Shown: positions 24,945 through 36,464, counted from the first letter of the stretch. The stretch: 64,000 bases of DNA from Crotophaga sulcirostris (GCA_013397455.1 VYZB01000239.1:304725-368724), one strand, 5' to 3'. Notes: generated from the sequence alone by a model not told the origin. Made by a program: numbers and translations.

Positions 24945-27900
24945 TTCTTACACTACAGACTTGATGGGATGTTTACTGAAAGGCTGAAAATCCCCCCCTA
25001 AACAAGATGAAATTATTTTTCAGTCAAGTTAACTTGCCTTAATATTATGCTTTGGAAGCTCCTCTTCAGCTAGCGCACCACTGAGATTCTCAAAAATACT
25101 TCTGAGAAGCAAGGTGGTTTGCCTTTGCAACACAAGAGTTTTCATCGTACTTTCCAACTACTTCCCCCAAAAGAAATATGAGTGGGCACACACTCATCTA
25201 GTCCGATGAAAGAACACTCTTGCGAATAGGAAAACCAGATAAGATTTTAAAGCCTTTCATTCTTCACTCTTCTCAAATGCAAGCACCTGGATGAAGTCAT
25301 CTTTCCCATTAACAAGTCAAAGCCCTAGCCATGCTGCCTGCAGAATGGAACAGAAATTAAACGTCAATATAAGATGCTGTCCTCTCAACTGATTTGTAAT
25401 CTTGAATATTACTGAGGAATTCCTCTCCTTAAATGAGGAATTATACCCCATTCATTCTAGGCTTTGAGGACATGAGGAGGTTGCTAAAAGGACGTAATTA
25501 GAAGTCATAATTAATGTATTGGGATCTCTTACTCAGTTCCCTATACAACTTCAACAACTTAGCCACATACATATATACATATACAAACCTAATTTTAGCT
25601 ACATGGATTATGGAAATGACCTCATCAGACTATGGAGAAGTGGGAAAGACAGTTTTGCCAGAGGACTTTTTCTAGTATCATTCATGACAGAAAGACATCT
25701 GTCCTTCAAGGCACAGCTGTGGAAAGGATTCATGCCATTCAGATTGACATCTCAATTCATAAGGATACAGGCTAAAAAAGCATAATGAATATGTTTGGCT
25801 TGCTATAGGTAACAGAAGTTATTTTGGGGCACTAGGTCGCAGATAGAATTAATATCTTTACATTTAAAACATTTAATGTGTTATTACGAACTTAGTATGT
25901 TTCTAAATTGTTGGAAAACAAAACTTAGGGCCTTTATAAAGCCCAAAGGGGAAATGCATATAATCAATAGGTAAGAACAGGAAGGAAGTTAAAACAGATA
26001 GTTTTGTGGGTTTTCAGTTAAGTCATGTATAAGGAACATGTGAAACAGGAAACCATCATGTATGAGTGACTCAGAACATTCCTTTTAACATTATGGAAAA
26101 GCATGAAAGGAGCTGCTAATCTCCAATTCAAGAAGCAATTAGCATTCATTAACTCAAAACAATAAACTGCCCAAGGCATTTGTGGGTTAAATACAGTCTA
26201 CTTTTAAGCACATGGAAAAAGTTAAAACACAAGCTTTTCTGCAGTTTATTTGGAATGATTTCATTTCTAGTAAAAATGGATTCAACTTCCAGATGGGGTA
26301 TACATCTAGGCAAAAACATTCTTCTCTCCTCCAGTATGCAAAATGATTTAATACCAATGGAAAAGTCTTTTGTACACATTATTAATTTCATTACGTTACT
26401 TTCTTTTCTTAATAAAGTAATTTTTTTGCAGAAAAATAAATAAAAGCAAAAAGTCCAATTTTTGGTAGCCCTCACTGTATGAACAACTTTCAAGAAATAG
26501 CTTGCTAGCCATTCATTTTTTAAGGGAAAAATCACAAAGGCTAAGTTGTTCCACAGACTGTATGTGGTGATAGAAACAGGATTTAACAGCTATGAGAACA
26601 AAATACAGATTTGCATGCAGTTCATCAGTAATCTGGTACATGTAGACAATCTGGTTCAAGTCTGCTGCAGAGGGTGGCCTACAGAACCTTATGAAGGCAG
26701 TGATTACAGCCAGCATACTTTCTGGCCTCTATCTCATCATAGAAAAAGCCAAGGTCATGACAACAAGCAACTGTCAAATCTTGGTAAGTATCAGAGCTGG
26801 CACTTTCGCTATAGACTTGATTGTTTCAGCCCAACTCATTTCTTGTTCAATTTGACTGGATAATTAAACAAATATTAGTACAATTTCTTACATACAACAG
26901 CATATTGATAGCATTCCTAATGCTAGTAGGACTAAAAACTGGCTTAGCCCTGAAATGCACACCTCCATGTAAACTCTGCTTAAAAACATGAGTTAATATA
27001 TTTACCAAAACTACTTTAAATGGCTGTATCAAGAATATTCTTTAATAATGACAATGTCAGTTGAAAAACCCATGGACTCCAATACAGTTCCTCTGTTTTA
27101 TAGCAGGATGACCAGACAAAATTTTAACCAGTAAGATGTAAATGCTAGATAATTAGTTTAAACTTGACTGCTCAGAGAGGCCATTAAAAAAAAAGTCTGA
27201 TAACAACAATAACAAAATTCCAAGCATAAATTAAATAAGGAGGACATTTCCCTACCCTTTTAAATGCACCATTACATACTGAAAGCCACAATGAGGCACT
27301 ATTCAATGCCAAATCAATGGTATTCAAAGAAAATCAGAATTTTGTAGTTGGATTTTCAGTTTTCATCATGTATTTTGATGGCTCCTTTAAAACCCAGGCC
27401 AGCAGCCACTTACTAATTTGTGATGCTATAGAATAGCAGCACATCACTGCAGCATGGGAGTAAATCTTTGAGTTTCCTTTTCAATGGAATTTATCAGTAG
27501 TAGTTACATATGACATCAGCATATATTTTATATAAATGGGTTAATGAGGCTGGTTTCCATTTCCTTTTTCATGAGCTTTCTTGACTGTTTCTGAGTAAAT
27601 ATATAGGAAATCATTGAGAATTGTTTTTTTATCCTATCTGTTCTGTATGTTTTTTATCATAACTGTTCCCAGTAGTTTGACATACACCTGGACAAACACA
27701 AAGAAAAAAAGACTTCTGCTCATGGCTCAAAAAATCTAATGTGTGCAGAAGGTAACTGGACATTACTAACTACAGGATTGTAGCGAGAGGGACAATCACA
27801 CTGCAGCCTAGGAATGGGAAGCCCTTGTTTCGTAGAAGTAACAGCAAAAGAAGGTAGCAAGTATTGGATTAGTCTGACAGAATCAGTCTCCACATTTGAG

Positions 27901-28072
27901 GGTAAATGGTGATGCTTATGTGAAGAAGAAATATGAAAATTAGGAAGGTTAAAAGAATCCACTGTACCTGAAGAAAGGGAGTTTACTGGACTGCGACCAA
28001 AGTTTGCATTAAAAAGTGGGAAACTTTGAAGGAGAAAAGTTCACTGAATATTAGATTTTGTGCTGTAGGGGG

Positions 28073-28130
28073 AGCACAAGCTAATAAACCGAGGCACAAG
28101 AAATATCATCTAAACATAAGAAAGTTCAAC
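28073..28130 (+). mobile_element. Probable old CR1 fragment
   Basis: GCACAAGCTAATAAACC, then CACAAGAAATATCATCT and AAACATAAGAAAGTT. This follows the order of a CR1 3' UTR segment that in less decayed copies reads roughly GGCACAAACTGAAACACAGG, AAATTCCATCTGAACATAAG, AAA. The match was made by eye and is diverged, with no tail or second block present. Confidence 0.4.
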
Positions 28131-31100
28131 AAACTCAATAAGATGATGCAGGAAGCTGAGAAACAAAGAAGGATGTCTAGAAGCATGGGCTCAAACTTAC
28201 CCAGGTCGTATAGACAGTAATCTTAAATATCTTACGCGTTTTATTCTAACCCAGATCATGCAAAACACCTCAGTTAGCTCTGAAGTCTCCAAATCAGCCT
28301 TGTTTGTACAGATCAGTGTGAACTGCAGTACAGGATTAGGAATCATTGAGGAAGGGCTCATCTTAAACCGGCTTCATTACAAGGGTGTAGCCAAAGACTG
28401 CCCCATAGGAAACCACATCATCAAGAGGATTGTTAAATTTAGTACTTGAAACATGACTATATATTAACCGCTTATGAACTTTTAAAAATTTAGATATTGT
28501 AAAATTCACAGTTTTAAGGACAGAAAGAATTATAATGACCTCCCCAAGTCTGACATACAGCTACTTGTATTGCTACCTAATCAGCCCTTTTGTATGTAAA
28601 TAGTAAATCGTTTGTATGAAAATGCCAATGCCTGCTATGTTTTCTTCTTGCTTTAGGAAAAGAAATGCTCTGTAAATTGCCACCATGCTAAAAAGAACTG
28701 AAATGAATACTGATCAGCCATATTCTCTGAGCTATACCAGCTATAACTGGAACAAATAAAGCGGAAACAATCAGTGGTGGACAAAGTTTTCTGTTTGAAT
28801 TAGAGCCCCAAGTAAAAATAATATTCAACTGCTTTTCAAAATTTTGCAACCTCTTATGTCTAGAGCAATGGGGTTTGAAACGGCAAATGAACAGTAACTT
28901 TCACTAATGTGAAATACTGGAGATTTTCATTGGAATTTCAATTGCTAGAAAAATATGCTGAAAGAGAATGGGAAGGAGACCTTGTCTTTAAAAACATCTG
29001 TTCTTTGTGCACATTGGATAAATGTTTCAGTGATTCTTCAGTTACATCAGTTCTGTAACCTGTGGTTAAATAATGATGGTTACATGCAATATGAAACTGG
29101 ATATTTTGATCACTGTGCTGTGCATATTGAATTAACCTGGCAGCATTCAACTGCGTTAATATTGGTCATTCCTCAAGAAAGGCTGACAATAGTTTCTGCC
29201 CTGGCCAGAAAGCACCCTGTAATGAATAAATGCACTAAAATCTTATCTTAAATGGCGATCTAAAATGAACTGAGTGATACTTAGAAATACCTAAATACAA
29301 CAATCTGTGGTCAAGTCTGCTGAATGGAGGACTGCCTGTCAGAAGCACTGCTCTGAAAAAGACAAGATTTAATCCTAAAATGTCAATTTTCTAGAGTGAG
29401 CAAGACCAGTTTTCTATTTTACAATGGCTATTCACAGTCCTCTATTTACCTCAGGATTTCTCTCAGATAAAATTAAATTATTATTTTTGAAAATAAGGTA
29501 TAAATTTTTGGAAGGTCAATTTTCTCAAACAATTCAAAGGTTGCATTTTTTACCTGTTGTTTTAATTCAAGTTCTCCAGTATCACACCAAAATTAATTTT
29601 AACTATATAAATGAAAAAATACATAAATGTGCATAGAGTACACATACAATGTCAGCATGTACATAATGTTATGTGACTCTAAGAAGGTCTGAGAATCCTT
29701 GTCTCAGGGCTGGTATAGTTACAGGTATTCTGCTGTGGTGATGAAAATACATTTATTTTTCTTCAAATGCCAGCCAACTTCGCACAAATTCTATTCCTTT
29801 TGTTTGCCTTACAATGTCTACATTAAAAAAGAATAAAAAATTAATTGATAAAAGATGAAAGGAGTAATGAAGTTATTCATTCAGCAGCCAAGATCTTTGA
29901 GATAATACTTTAAATCAAGAAGGGACAGACCATTTAAATTTATGACTTAATGCCAACACATGCATGTATTAATAAAACAGTTAGCATTAATGGAAATAGG
30001 GTTTAGTCTCCTGATTCAAATAGAGATATCATTTCTAGTTTATACTGATGGCTTATCCTTGGCAGGATGATATGCATGCATGTATTTAACTATTTAACTT
30101 AACCACTGAGACCAATTAATATGTTTCTGCAGTTTTATTTTATTTAAGAATATATATGAGTGGCCTCACAGGGATAAAAATTATGTTGAACCAGAGTTTC
30201 TATGGCACCAGTTTAACCTTAAGCATAATACTTTCACATGGAATATCTGATAATCACACAGGATAAAACTGGGAGTACCGAAATGCAGTGCAGAAGCTCT
30301 TCAGTAGGCTTGACAACAAGTTAAGAAACTTTTTGGCTTGCCAAGCTAGCATAGACTTGGTGTGATTAGGAGCTTACATGAAAAGAAATGGTGACTGCAA
30401 GAGGGTACAGCATCAATTTTATCCCTGTCCTGTGCACAGGCAGCCAAGCCAGGTTGGTTTCTAGCTGTGGGGTACCACAGATGAGTGCTGGTAGGGCAAG
30501 AAAACCTTTTCTACCTGCGTCGCAGAGATAGAGGAGCTAAGTGTTTGATGCTGCAAAGCTCACAAACATGGAAATCCCATGAACTGCATTTTAAAGGGTT
30601 ATTGAATACAATTCTTTCTGCTCATCCCTCCACACAGTCTTTGCCTGTGTGGGCCTGTGTTGCTGCAGCATCATTGGGAGTTCATTGGAACAGTGTCAGA
30701 CCATATCAACACAATTAAATGAAAGCTTAAGCATAATTACTGTCTCGATACATACTTCCTACAGCTGACATTTGTGTACCAAAGTTCTGTCCAATTTGTC
30801 TAATTTGTAGTAAGTACTTCATGATCCACAACTGCATTTTCCGTTACTTCATCTTTAATGGGTGGCTTCAGTCTCTCTGTCAATGAACTATTAAATCATC
30901 ATTATAAGGATGAATGATACTTGGAAACCTATTGCTGCATTTTTCACCAATCACCCTGGAAAGTCCTGGCTCCTCTTTTAGATTCATTTACTTGGTCCTT
31001 TTCTTTTAGTCCATTTACACTGATTTCTACTACTCCAGCTCTGCCTGCCATTGCATTACAGTTAAGAATTCTGATGAACTCTTGCTGATTCAGAAGGGAG

Positions 31101-32278
31101 AGGGCTCTTACTCATTGCCAAACGTTGGAGAAAAAGCACACAAAACCCCCTTAGAATTTGCTTAAACCAGCACTTTAAAATTGAAAAGCTAAATTATGGC
31201 TTGTGGAGCCAGTAGTGCTCAGTGGGACTGGGATGTCTGAAAGCCACCACACCACCCAAGCAGTGATGGAAGAAGGCCTTATTCCTTTGTCAGGCAAAAT
31301 TAACCATAATGTCACCTTCCCCAAGGGCACTGCTCAGCAGCAGGGCTGCCTGCTCTAGATATTTGTCTCTGAATTCCTGCTGGCTCGAAAGGCACTGCTA
31401 ATGTCCCAGCCATGCGTAATGTTCTCTGGAGGGCCTTGAACATGACTGGCAGCTCTAACTTTTCCACCTACCTTGAGCGCATCTAACAGTTTAAGGGATG
31501 TTCCCTGCCTTGGAGCACAGAGGATGGGCAGTTAAAGGGTCTCTGAAAGCTCTTTGCAACACAATGCTGCTGAGCAAAACGGTGTTCACTTGGCAGAGCA
31601 GTTACTAGCTCTCTCACCAAGAGTTGTTAGTCTAAGATCACTCTTAATATCCTAAATGAGGCAATTGACAGGAAACTGTACAACTGTTACGGCACTGTGT
31701 TGCCCATTTTTGGCATCACAGTTGCAGACAACAATTTCTAACAGACACATTAACTTCTCTGGCTGTGTATCTGCCGTGGATATAATACAACGTTATAAAA
31801 TCAGATATTATAAAATTCTGCACTCTGTTACTTACAGTATATATTGCTTATAAAGAAATGTGATTTGAGTCTATGACTCAAACCAAAGATCTGTGCAGCC
31901 CAGTATCCTGCCTTTACCAGTACCTCAAAGCGCACGCCTAGGGAGGAACATCAGAGCACCGCAGGTGGAAATGAAACTTCTTCCATTTAAAATCTATACT
32001 GTCATGTAAACTTTTTTTGGTCAGCATTTACAAACATGAGTTGTAACAATTCCTTTTACATTCCAAGGATATATGGAAAGGATTGGAACCAACCTACTTT
32101 TCTCAGTTCTTCAGTGGTAAGCTCCACTGACCTAGATGTGTACAGGTAAAATTAGATCAGTTTGGTCTAATATGTCTCTTTTTTTTTTTAATCAAGGATG
32201 TCTTTATAAGATCTCTCAAGTATGACAACATTTTTGAAGGAAACAGTTTTTGTACCACCATATCAGGTTTTTTTCTGT
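28131..32278. other. Non-coding DNA, no gene recognised
   Basis: AT-rich sequence. A segment at 30455-30505 weakly recalls the CR1 reverse transcriptase GVPQGSVLG coding block, and 31865-31965 contains a CCCAGTATCCTG signature seen in old retroposons. Neither is firm. No exon or RNA gene recognised. Confidence 0.6.
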
Positions 32279-32402
32279 CTTTAAACTCTTGGCATAGTAG
32301 GAACTGACACTGACTTTGAAAAAGGAAGAGATAGCGACTTTAAACTCTTTCTCTTCGCATAGCAGGAGCTGGCACTGACTTTGAAAAAGAAAGAGGTAGT
32401 AA
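32279..32402. repeat. Tandem duplication, two diverged copies of 59 and 65 bp
   Basis: Copy 1 (32279-32337) and copy 2 (32338-32402) both begin CTTTAAACTCTT. They share GCATAG.AGGA.CTG.CACTG and then ACTTTGAAAAAG.AAGAG.TAG. The second copy has an extra TCTCTTC insertion and several substitutions, so the duplication is not recent. It lies just left of the small CpG island. Confidence 0.9.
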
Positions 32403-32454
32403 ACCTCTTAAAATGCCTAGGAAGATGTTAATCCTGACCAAGTGCCTGGGCATC

Positions 32455-32745
32455 AGCGAGGCTGAATCCCGCCTCCCCCGGGAGCGCCGGCGATGCTGGC
32501 GGTAACAAAACAGCTTTCACGGCGCCCCGAGGAGCAGGCAGGGATGCAGCGCAGAGCATCACTGCCCTCTAGTGCCCACCACTCGCCCCGGGCCCGGCCA
32601 ACGAGCCCTGGACCACCGAGCCCCCGCGCACCCGGTGAGCCAAGGCTCAGCCGCGGGAGAACGGCTCGCGCGAATCCCTTCTCCTTGAGTCAAACCTCTC
32701 CTCCGGGAGCACCGCGTGCGAATCTGCTGCCCTTCGGGAATATTT
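32455..32745. promoter_or_regulatory. Compact CpG island
   Basis: About 290 bp with roughly 30 CpG dinucleotides and high GC, in sharp contrast to AT-rich flanks in which CpG is rare. Islands of this density usually stay unmethylated and mark promoters or regulatory elements. It contains a strong CTCF-type motif (32560-32578). Possible splice donors are CCG|GTGAGC on the plus strand near 32635 and T|GTAAGT on the minus strand near 32766. A plus-strand frame (32493-32747, 84 codons) stays open but is unlike any protein I know. It could be an alternative first exon, an intronic regulatory island or a remnant of a GC-rich insertion. Confidence 0.75.
32560..32578 (-). promoter_or_regulatory. CTCF-type binding motif
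   Basis: On the minus strand the 19-mer TGGGCACTAGAGGGCAGTG aligns with the vertebrate CTCF consensus (TGGCCACCAGGGGGCGCTA). The CA, C.AG and GGGC core positions are kept, and differences fall where the known motif tolerates change. CTCF is a zinc-finger protein that anchors chromatin loops and insulators, and the strand of the motif sets loop direction. Motif match only; occupancy is not shown. Confidence 0.65.
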
Positions 32746-32937
32746 AAATGACTTTAAAGTCCTCACTTACACAGGAAAAGAAATGAATGGGTTGAAGGAT
32801 TCGACGTGGGCAGGCTTGCACTTAACTGAATCAATAATTTCCCAGTCTCTCCTGGTCTTCAGTATCAAAACCCAAACACGGGACTACATTTTTTTTCTCC
32901 TAAAACATTATAACAGAATTTTTATGACTATAATGTT

Positions 32938-33010
32938 ATCATAGAATTACCCGAGTTGGAAGGGACCCAGAAGGATCATCAAGTCCAACTCCTATCCCTA
33001 CATAGGACAC
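32938..33010 (-). mobile_element. CR1 LINE, short 3'-terminal fragment
   Basis: The plus strand reads ATCATAGAATTACCCGAGTT, GGAAGGGACCCAGAAGGATC, ATCAAGTCCAACTCCTATCC, CTACATAGGACA. This is the reverse complement of the tail of the CR1 subfamily with a 'GACCC.AAGGATCATC.AGTCCAACTCC' signature, which differs from the other copies in the window. About 70 bp remain. Confidence 0.88.
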
Positions 33011-35460
33011 TATATGACATAAAATGACAATATTTAAGCGTAAAGTAAGCCCTCTAAATTCACACAGACAAAGTGCCTGATCCAAACTGAATGTAATTCA
33101 AGGGTCACTTTTCTATTTATTTCCCTAAGCTTTGAGTTGGCCCCAACAAGGGGACAATGAAAACTGAAGTTCCATTTTTCTTTAAAAAATGGGTATGGCA
33201 TAGGAAATTATACACAGATTTTTAGCTTAAAATACTAGTAGAAAAACTCAGACTCACAGAAAAAAAATCTGGAAAGTATGTTGCTACACTGTTTCAAATT
33301 AACTGATTCCAGATGAGACCTCTGTTTCCCACACACTGAAGATATTTCGCCAAACATTCAGCTCACCAAATGGATTAAAAACTGGTTTAGAGGGTTCAGC
33401 AAGAAGAGGAGACACTAATTTTAAGTTTGAAATTACTTTAAATTTCTGTGACATTTGAGCAAGAATTAATTTCTAAGAATATTGTGGAAAACAGCAATAA
33501 AACGTGTTTCTCAAGCTGTGTTTTGTTTAGTTGCAGCATTTGCAGACAACAAAAATGTTAGCCTCAGTCTACTGGAACTCTGAACTTCACATATGTTCCT
33601 TACACTTAAATTAAATTAAATATGTCAAATGTTGTCAGAGTAGCATGTTAATTGAAGCTGAAATAACATGATATATTTGAAAGCATTTAATCAGATAAAC
33701 CACAGAAATCTTTCTAACCTTTGTAGTTTCACATATTGTTATGCAAAAGAAAAATTAATTGGGCTGCCCTGTCTCTCAATCAACCATTGCCATACATATT
33801 TCCTTCTGAAAGTGATGATGATAAATCATGACGACTTATCTCAGCTCTTGACATACCCTACTGTAGCAGCATTTCTGGTAATGAAGTAATCTAGCTTTTA
33901 GTGATTTTTTTGGACAGACAACACTTGAAATTTTAGCAAAGTTAAAGCTGATGTAGAGAAGCCTATAAATAGCATTGTCTCTCCATGCTCAATCTCTGAT
34001 GCTCTAGTGCAAGGCTGAAGTGGGTAAAAAAAAATCCTATTCCAGGGCCTGAAAACAAGAGCCTGCAGGAGAAAAATGCCTTTTATGTAATTTTCCTAAA
34101 GAATTTCCAGATCTTTTATTGACAATCTTCTACTTCTGGAACTTTGTTTTGCTGTTCCCCTGCAAGAGGGAGGTGAACTACTTTAGAAGCACAGTCAGAA
34201 ACTTCTGTTTTCTAGAGTGCGATAGACTAAGAAATACGCTAGAAAAATGTTTTGTGTGTTGAGGTATGAAGCTCAGGGCAGACCTTCTGCTCTCAGATTC
34301 CCTACTCTTCTTACTGGCCATCTCCCCAGCAACATGAACTGCGCTGCTCTGCTGTGAAAATGCTGTTCATAAGCAAACATCTGCAATTCCACTTCCATAT
34401 AGTCCTATATATCTCTCCATATAAAATCATCCAAAGGACTGAGTACAATCATCAATTCGTTTTCCAAATCTCAGTGGACAGACCTGACCGAGGCAGATGC
34501 CAGAATAATTACTGCAGAACTTCTACACTGAAAGCAAATTTATTTATTGGTATACATTAGCCAGCATAAAAAAAAAAAAAAAAAACAAAACAAAAAGAAC
34601 AAAGTATCTACCTGGAGAATCACACAGACTTTGGAAACACTGAAGCAAAGCGTAAGAGCAAGGAGGGGGAAGAGAGGGGACATTCAGTAATGTCTGAGCG
34701 CGCGCTTCCCTGCTTCTGCATCTGTTACTGCTTTTCTCATTCAACAGTTCCATTATTAAATAATTAAAAATAATTAATTTCTTAATAGAGGGGTGCAGAG
34801 CCTGTGAAATTCTTATTGTATCACCATCACAAATCAACAGGAAGAAAGTCTTTCCCAGGGAGTTACTAGTCCTTGGAATGTGAAAAAGAAATGAACATTC
34901 TCCTTATAAAGGGCCAATTTCTGAATTAGTGACCTCATTTGCTAAAGAGGTTCCTTTGTCACAGATATCTTGGTAGGTAAATACAGTGTTACACAGCCAC
35001 ACTGTCCTTTGTAGCAATGGTACAAAGAAGATCTCCTAACATGTAGCTTCTCTCCCCATCAAATGAATATTTAAAAGAGTAGACAATAAAGGGGGACTTC
35101 TATAGAAGGTGAAGGCATTTCTATCATGATGTCAGACTGCTAGATGTGCTCCCGAAGGGCTGCACAGGAAGCACTTTTATTCTAAAAGTTAATGGTATTT
35201 AAGGGGACCTACAGCCTGATCTATTTTACCTCTCTTAGGGATGTGCTTAGGCACGTAACACCCAAGAGCCTAACGCTTTTTAGACCAGCCTGTGTTAGAG
35301 ACAGATACAATTTCGGTACCCTGTGAGCAGTAATACATTTGAAAGCCAGCAAGATAAATAAATAATTATTAAAAAGAAATATAGATCACAGCGTTTCCCC
35401 TTTTTTATTCTGGATAGAGTACCCTTCATTTCACGTACTCATAATTTCTGCATATCCATT
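33011..35460. other. Non-coding DNA between the two CpG islands
   Basis: AT-rich sequence with an 18-base A run at 34568-34585 followed by CAAAACAAAAAG. No exon recognised. If a gene starts leftward from the large CpG island, this is the start of its first intron. Confidence 0.6.
34568..34585 (+). repeat. Poly-A run (18 A)
   Basis: A homopolymer followed by CAAAACAAAAAG. No poly-A signal or recognisable retroposon body lies upstream, so a simple A-tract is the safer call than a retropseudogene tail. Confidence 0.8.
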
Positions 35461-35800
35461 TCATGCCTGGGAGCCACTGCGCGAGCCCAAGATTTCCAGT
35501 TCGGGGCTTTTCCTTAGCTGCTTATCCGGAGGAACATTTCCAAACGGACAAATGTTCGCCCTCCCCCCTCCCCTGGAAAGGGCTGGAGAGAAGAACCCCC
35601 GTTCTCCTGCGGTCCCCCTTGCTCCCCGCGGAGCCCACCTCGCCCCTGCAGGGAGCATCTCCCCCAGCCCCACGGATGCTGCTGCCAAGTTTGTGGCGCC
35701 CACACACGCATCGTTTGGAAGGGAGGCGACCCTTCCCCGAGCCACCCAGATCCTCTCCCCTCGGCAGAGCCGCCGCTCTGCTCCCCAAGGCGACTCCCGC

Positions 35801-35860
35801 GCTGCTGCTCCCCTCTTCTCTTCGCTGCTGCTCCCCCCTTCTCCCCGCTGCTCCCCGCTT
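35801..35860. repeat. 23-bp imperfect tandem repeat, about 2.5 copies
   Basis: GCTGCTGCTCCCCTCTTCTC is followed at a 23-bp period by GCTGCTGCTCCCCCCTTCTC, with 20 of 23 positions identical, and then a partial third GCTGCTCCCC. In the minus-strand gene model it forms the first bases of intron 1, starting right at the donor. Confidence 0.85.
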
Positions 35861-35862
35861 AC

Positions 35863-36030
35863 CTGCGGGTCCAGCGGGGCTGGCTGCTCCCCTCGGCCAG
35901 CTCCGGAGGATGGAGAAAGTCCCATTCACAAGTGGCGAGCGAGCAGAGGCGGCGGCAGCATCTTCAGCCCACTACACTCCACCGGCAGCGGCCGCCGAGT
36001 GAGGCTCGGAGCGAGCGGCAGGAATTAGAA
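35863..36030 (-). other. Candidate first exon of an unidentified gene
   Basis: On the minus strand a CT-rich stretch leads into a GC-rich leader that ends at a consensus donor, CCGCAG|GTAAGC, with the last exon base at 35863. The transcription start is not defined; about 36000-36030 is a guess from where the pyrimidine tract ends. Inside lies a short upstream ORF (35961-35926, MLPPPLLARHL) whose TGA is followed at once by a second ATG (35925). The second ATG opens a frame of 21 codons to the donor, beginning MGLSPSSGAGRGEQ. This peptide is not one I recognise and its -3 base is T, so the exon may be wholly 5' UTR with short regulatory ORFs. On the plus strand, a 30-codon frame starting at 35910 (MEKVPFTSGERAEAAAA...) has a good start context (A at -3, G at +4) and is the rival reading. 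Confidence 0.4.
35926..35961 (-). CDS. Possible 11-codon upstream ORF
   Basis: Minus-strand ATG at 35961 reads MLPPPLLARHL and stops at TGA (35928-35926). The next triplet is an ATG in the same frame. In the minus-strand first-exon model such an arrangement would favour termination and reinitiation, reducing translation of the downstream frame. It depends entirely on the start site lying to the right of 35961, which is not shown. A chance ORF in GC-rich DNA is equally likely. Confidence 0.25.
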   Translation of the reverse strand: MLPPPLLARHL

Positions 36031-36130
36031 AGAGGGAGGGAGGGGAAAGGCGAGAGGAGAGGGGAGAGGGAGGGAGAGGGAGCAAGGGGGAGTGAAGCAA
36101 GATTAGAGGAAGGGAGAAAAGCTGGAGGCT
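36026..36130. repeat. Polypurine/polypyrimidine tract
   Basis: About 100 bp of the plus strand are almost only G and A (AGAAAGAGGGAGGGAGGGG, GAGAGGAGAGGGGAGAGGGA and similar), with a few C and T interruptions. The complementary strand is CT-rich. Such tracts can form triplex (H-DNA) or G-quadruplex structures and are frequent just upstream of TATA-less starts, which fits minus-strand initiation immediately to the left. Confidence 0.85.
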
Positions 36131-36444
36131 GTTGCTTCTCCTCTGGTTTCTTCTCCCTTCCCCCCAGCCCAGGAGGAGGGCAGACCCCCGAGCCAACCCT
36201 CCCCCTCCCCACCCCGAGTGTCCCCTGATGCCTGCGGGGGGGCAGCTGCGGCTGTCAGGGCAAAGCCAGGGGGTGAGGAGCTCTGTCCTTCAGCCCAGAC
36301 AGCCCCGGGGGTGGGTAAGGTGTGATGTCCGCCCCCCGCCCCCACTTCACCACCTCTGCACCCGCTCGAGGGGACGCAGGGACACCCACCGTGCTGCGGG
36401 GAGGGGTGCCCGGTCCCTGTCACCGCTCCGCCGCCAGCCCAGGA

Positions 36445-36464
36445 CCCCCCCCCCCCCCCCCCCC
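36445..36464. repeat. C homopolymer, 20 bases
   Basis: An unbroken run of 20 C on the plus strand (20 G on the minus strand) inside the CpG island. Its length is likely polymorphic or a sequencing estimate. It could form a G-quadruplex or i-motif. Confidence 0.9.

Larger units (their letters stand above)
20145..28072. other. Long non-coding stretch, no gene recognised
   Basis: AT-rich unique sequence. It contains a hairpin at 21130-21164, a 13-bp tandem duplication at 21683-21706, a TA/CA microsatellite at 22756-22835, a candidate conserved element around 22290-22600 (see findings) and a spaced 12-bp direct repeat at 24904-24944. No exon or RNA gene recognised. Confidence 0.65.

Noticed and set aside
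30455..30505. Possible CR1 reverse transcriptase fragment (GVPQ-like codons at GGGGTACCACAG)
   Set aside because: Only about 30 bases look similar, and the following sequence does not continue the CR1 coding order.
31865..31965. Old retroposon signature (GCAGCCCAGTATCCTGCC)
   Set aside because: A similar phrase occurs in ancient sauropsid repeats, but the family could not be identified and the rest of the segment does not align by eye.
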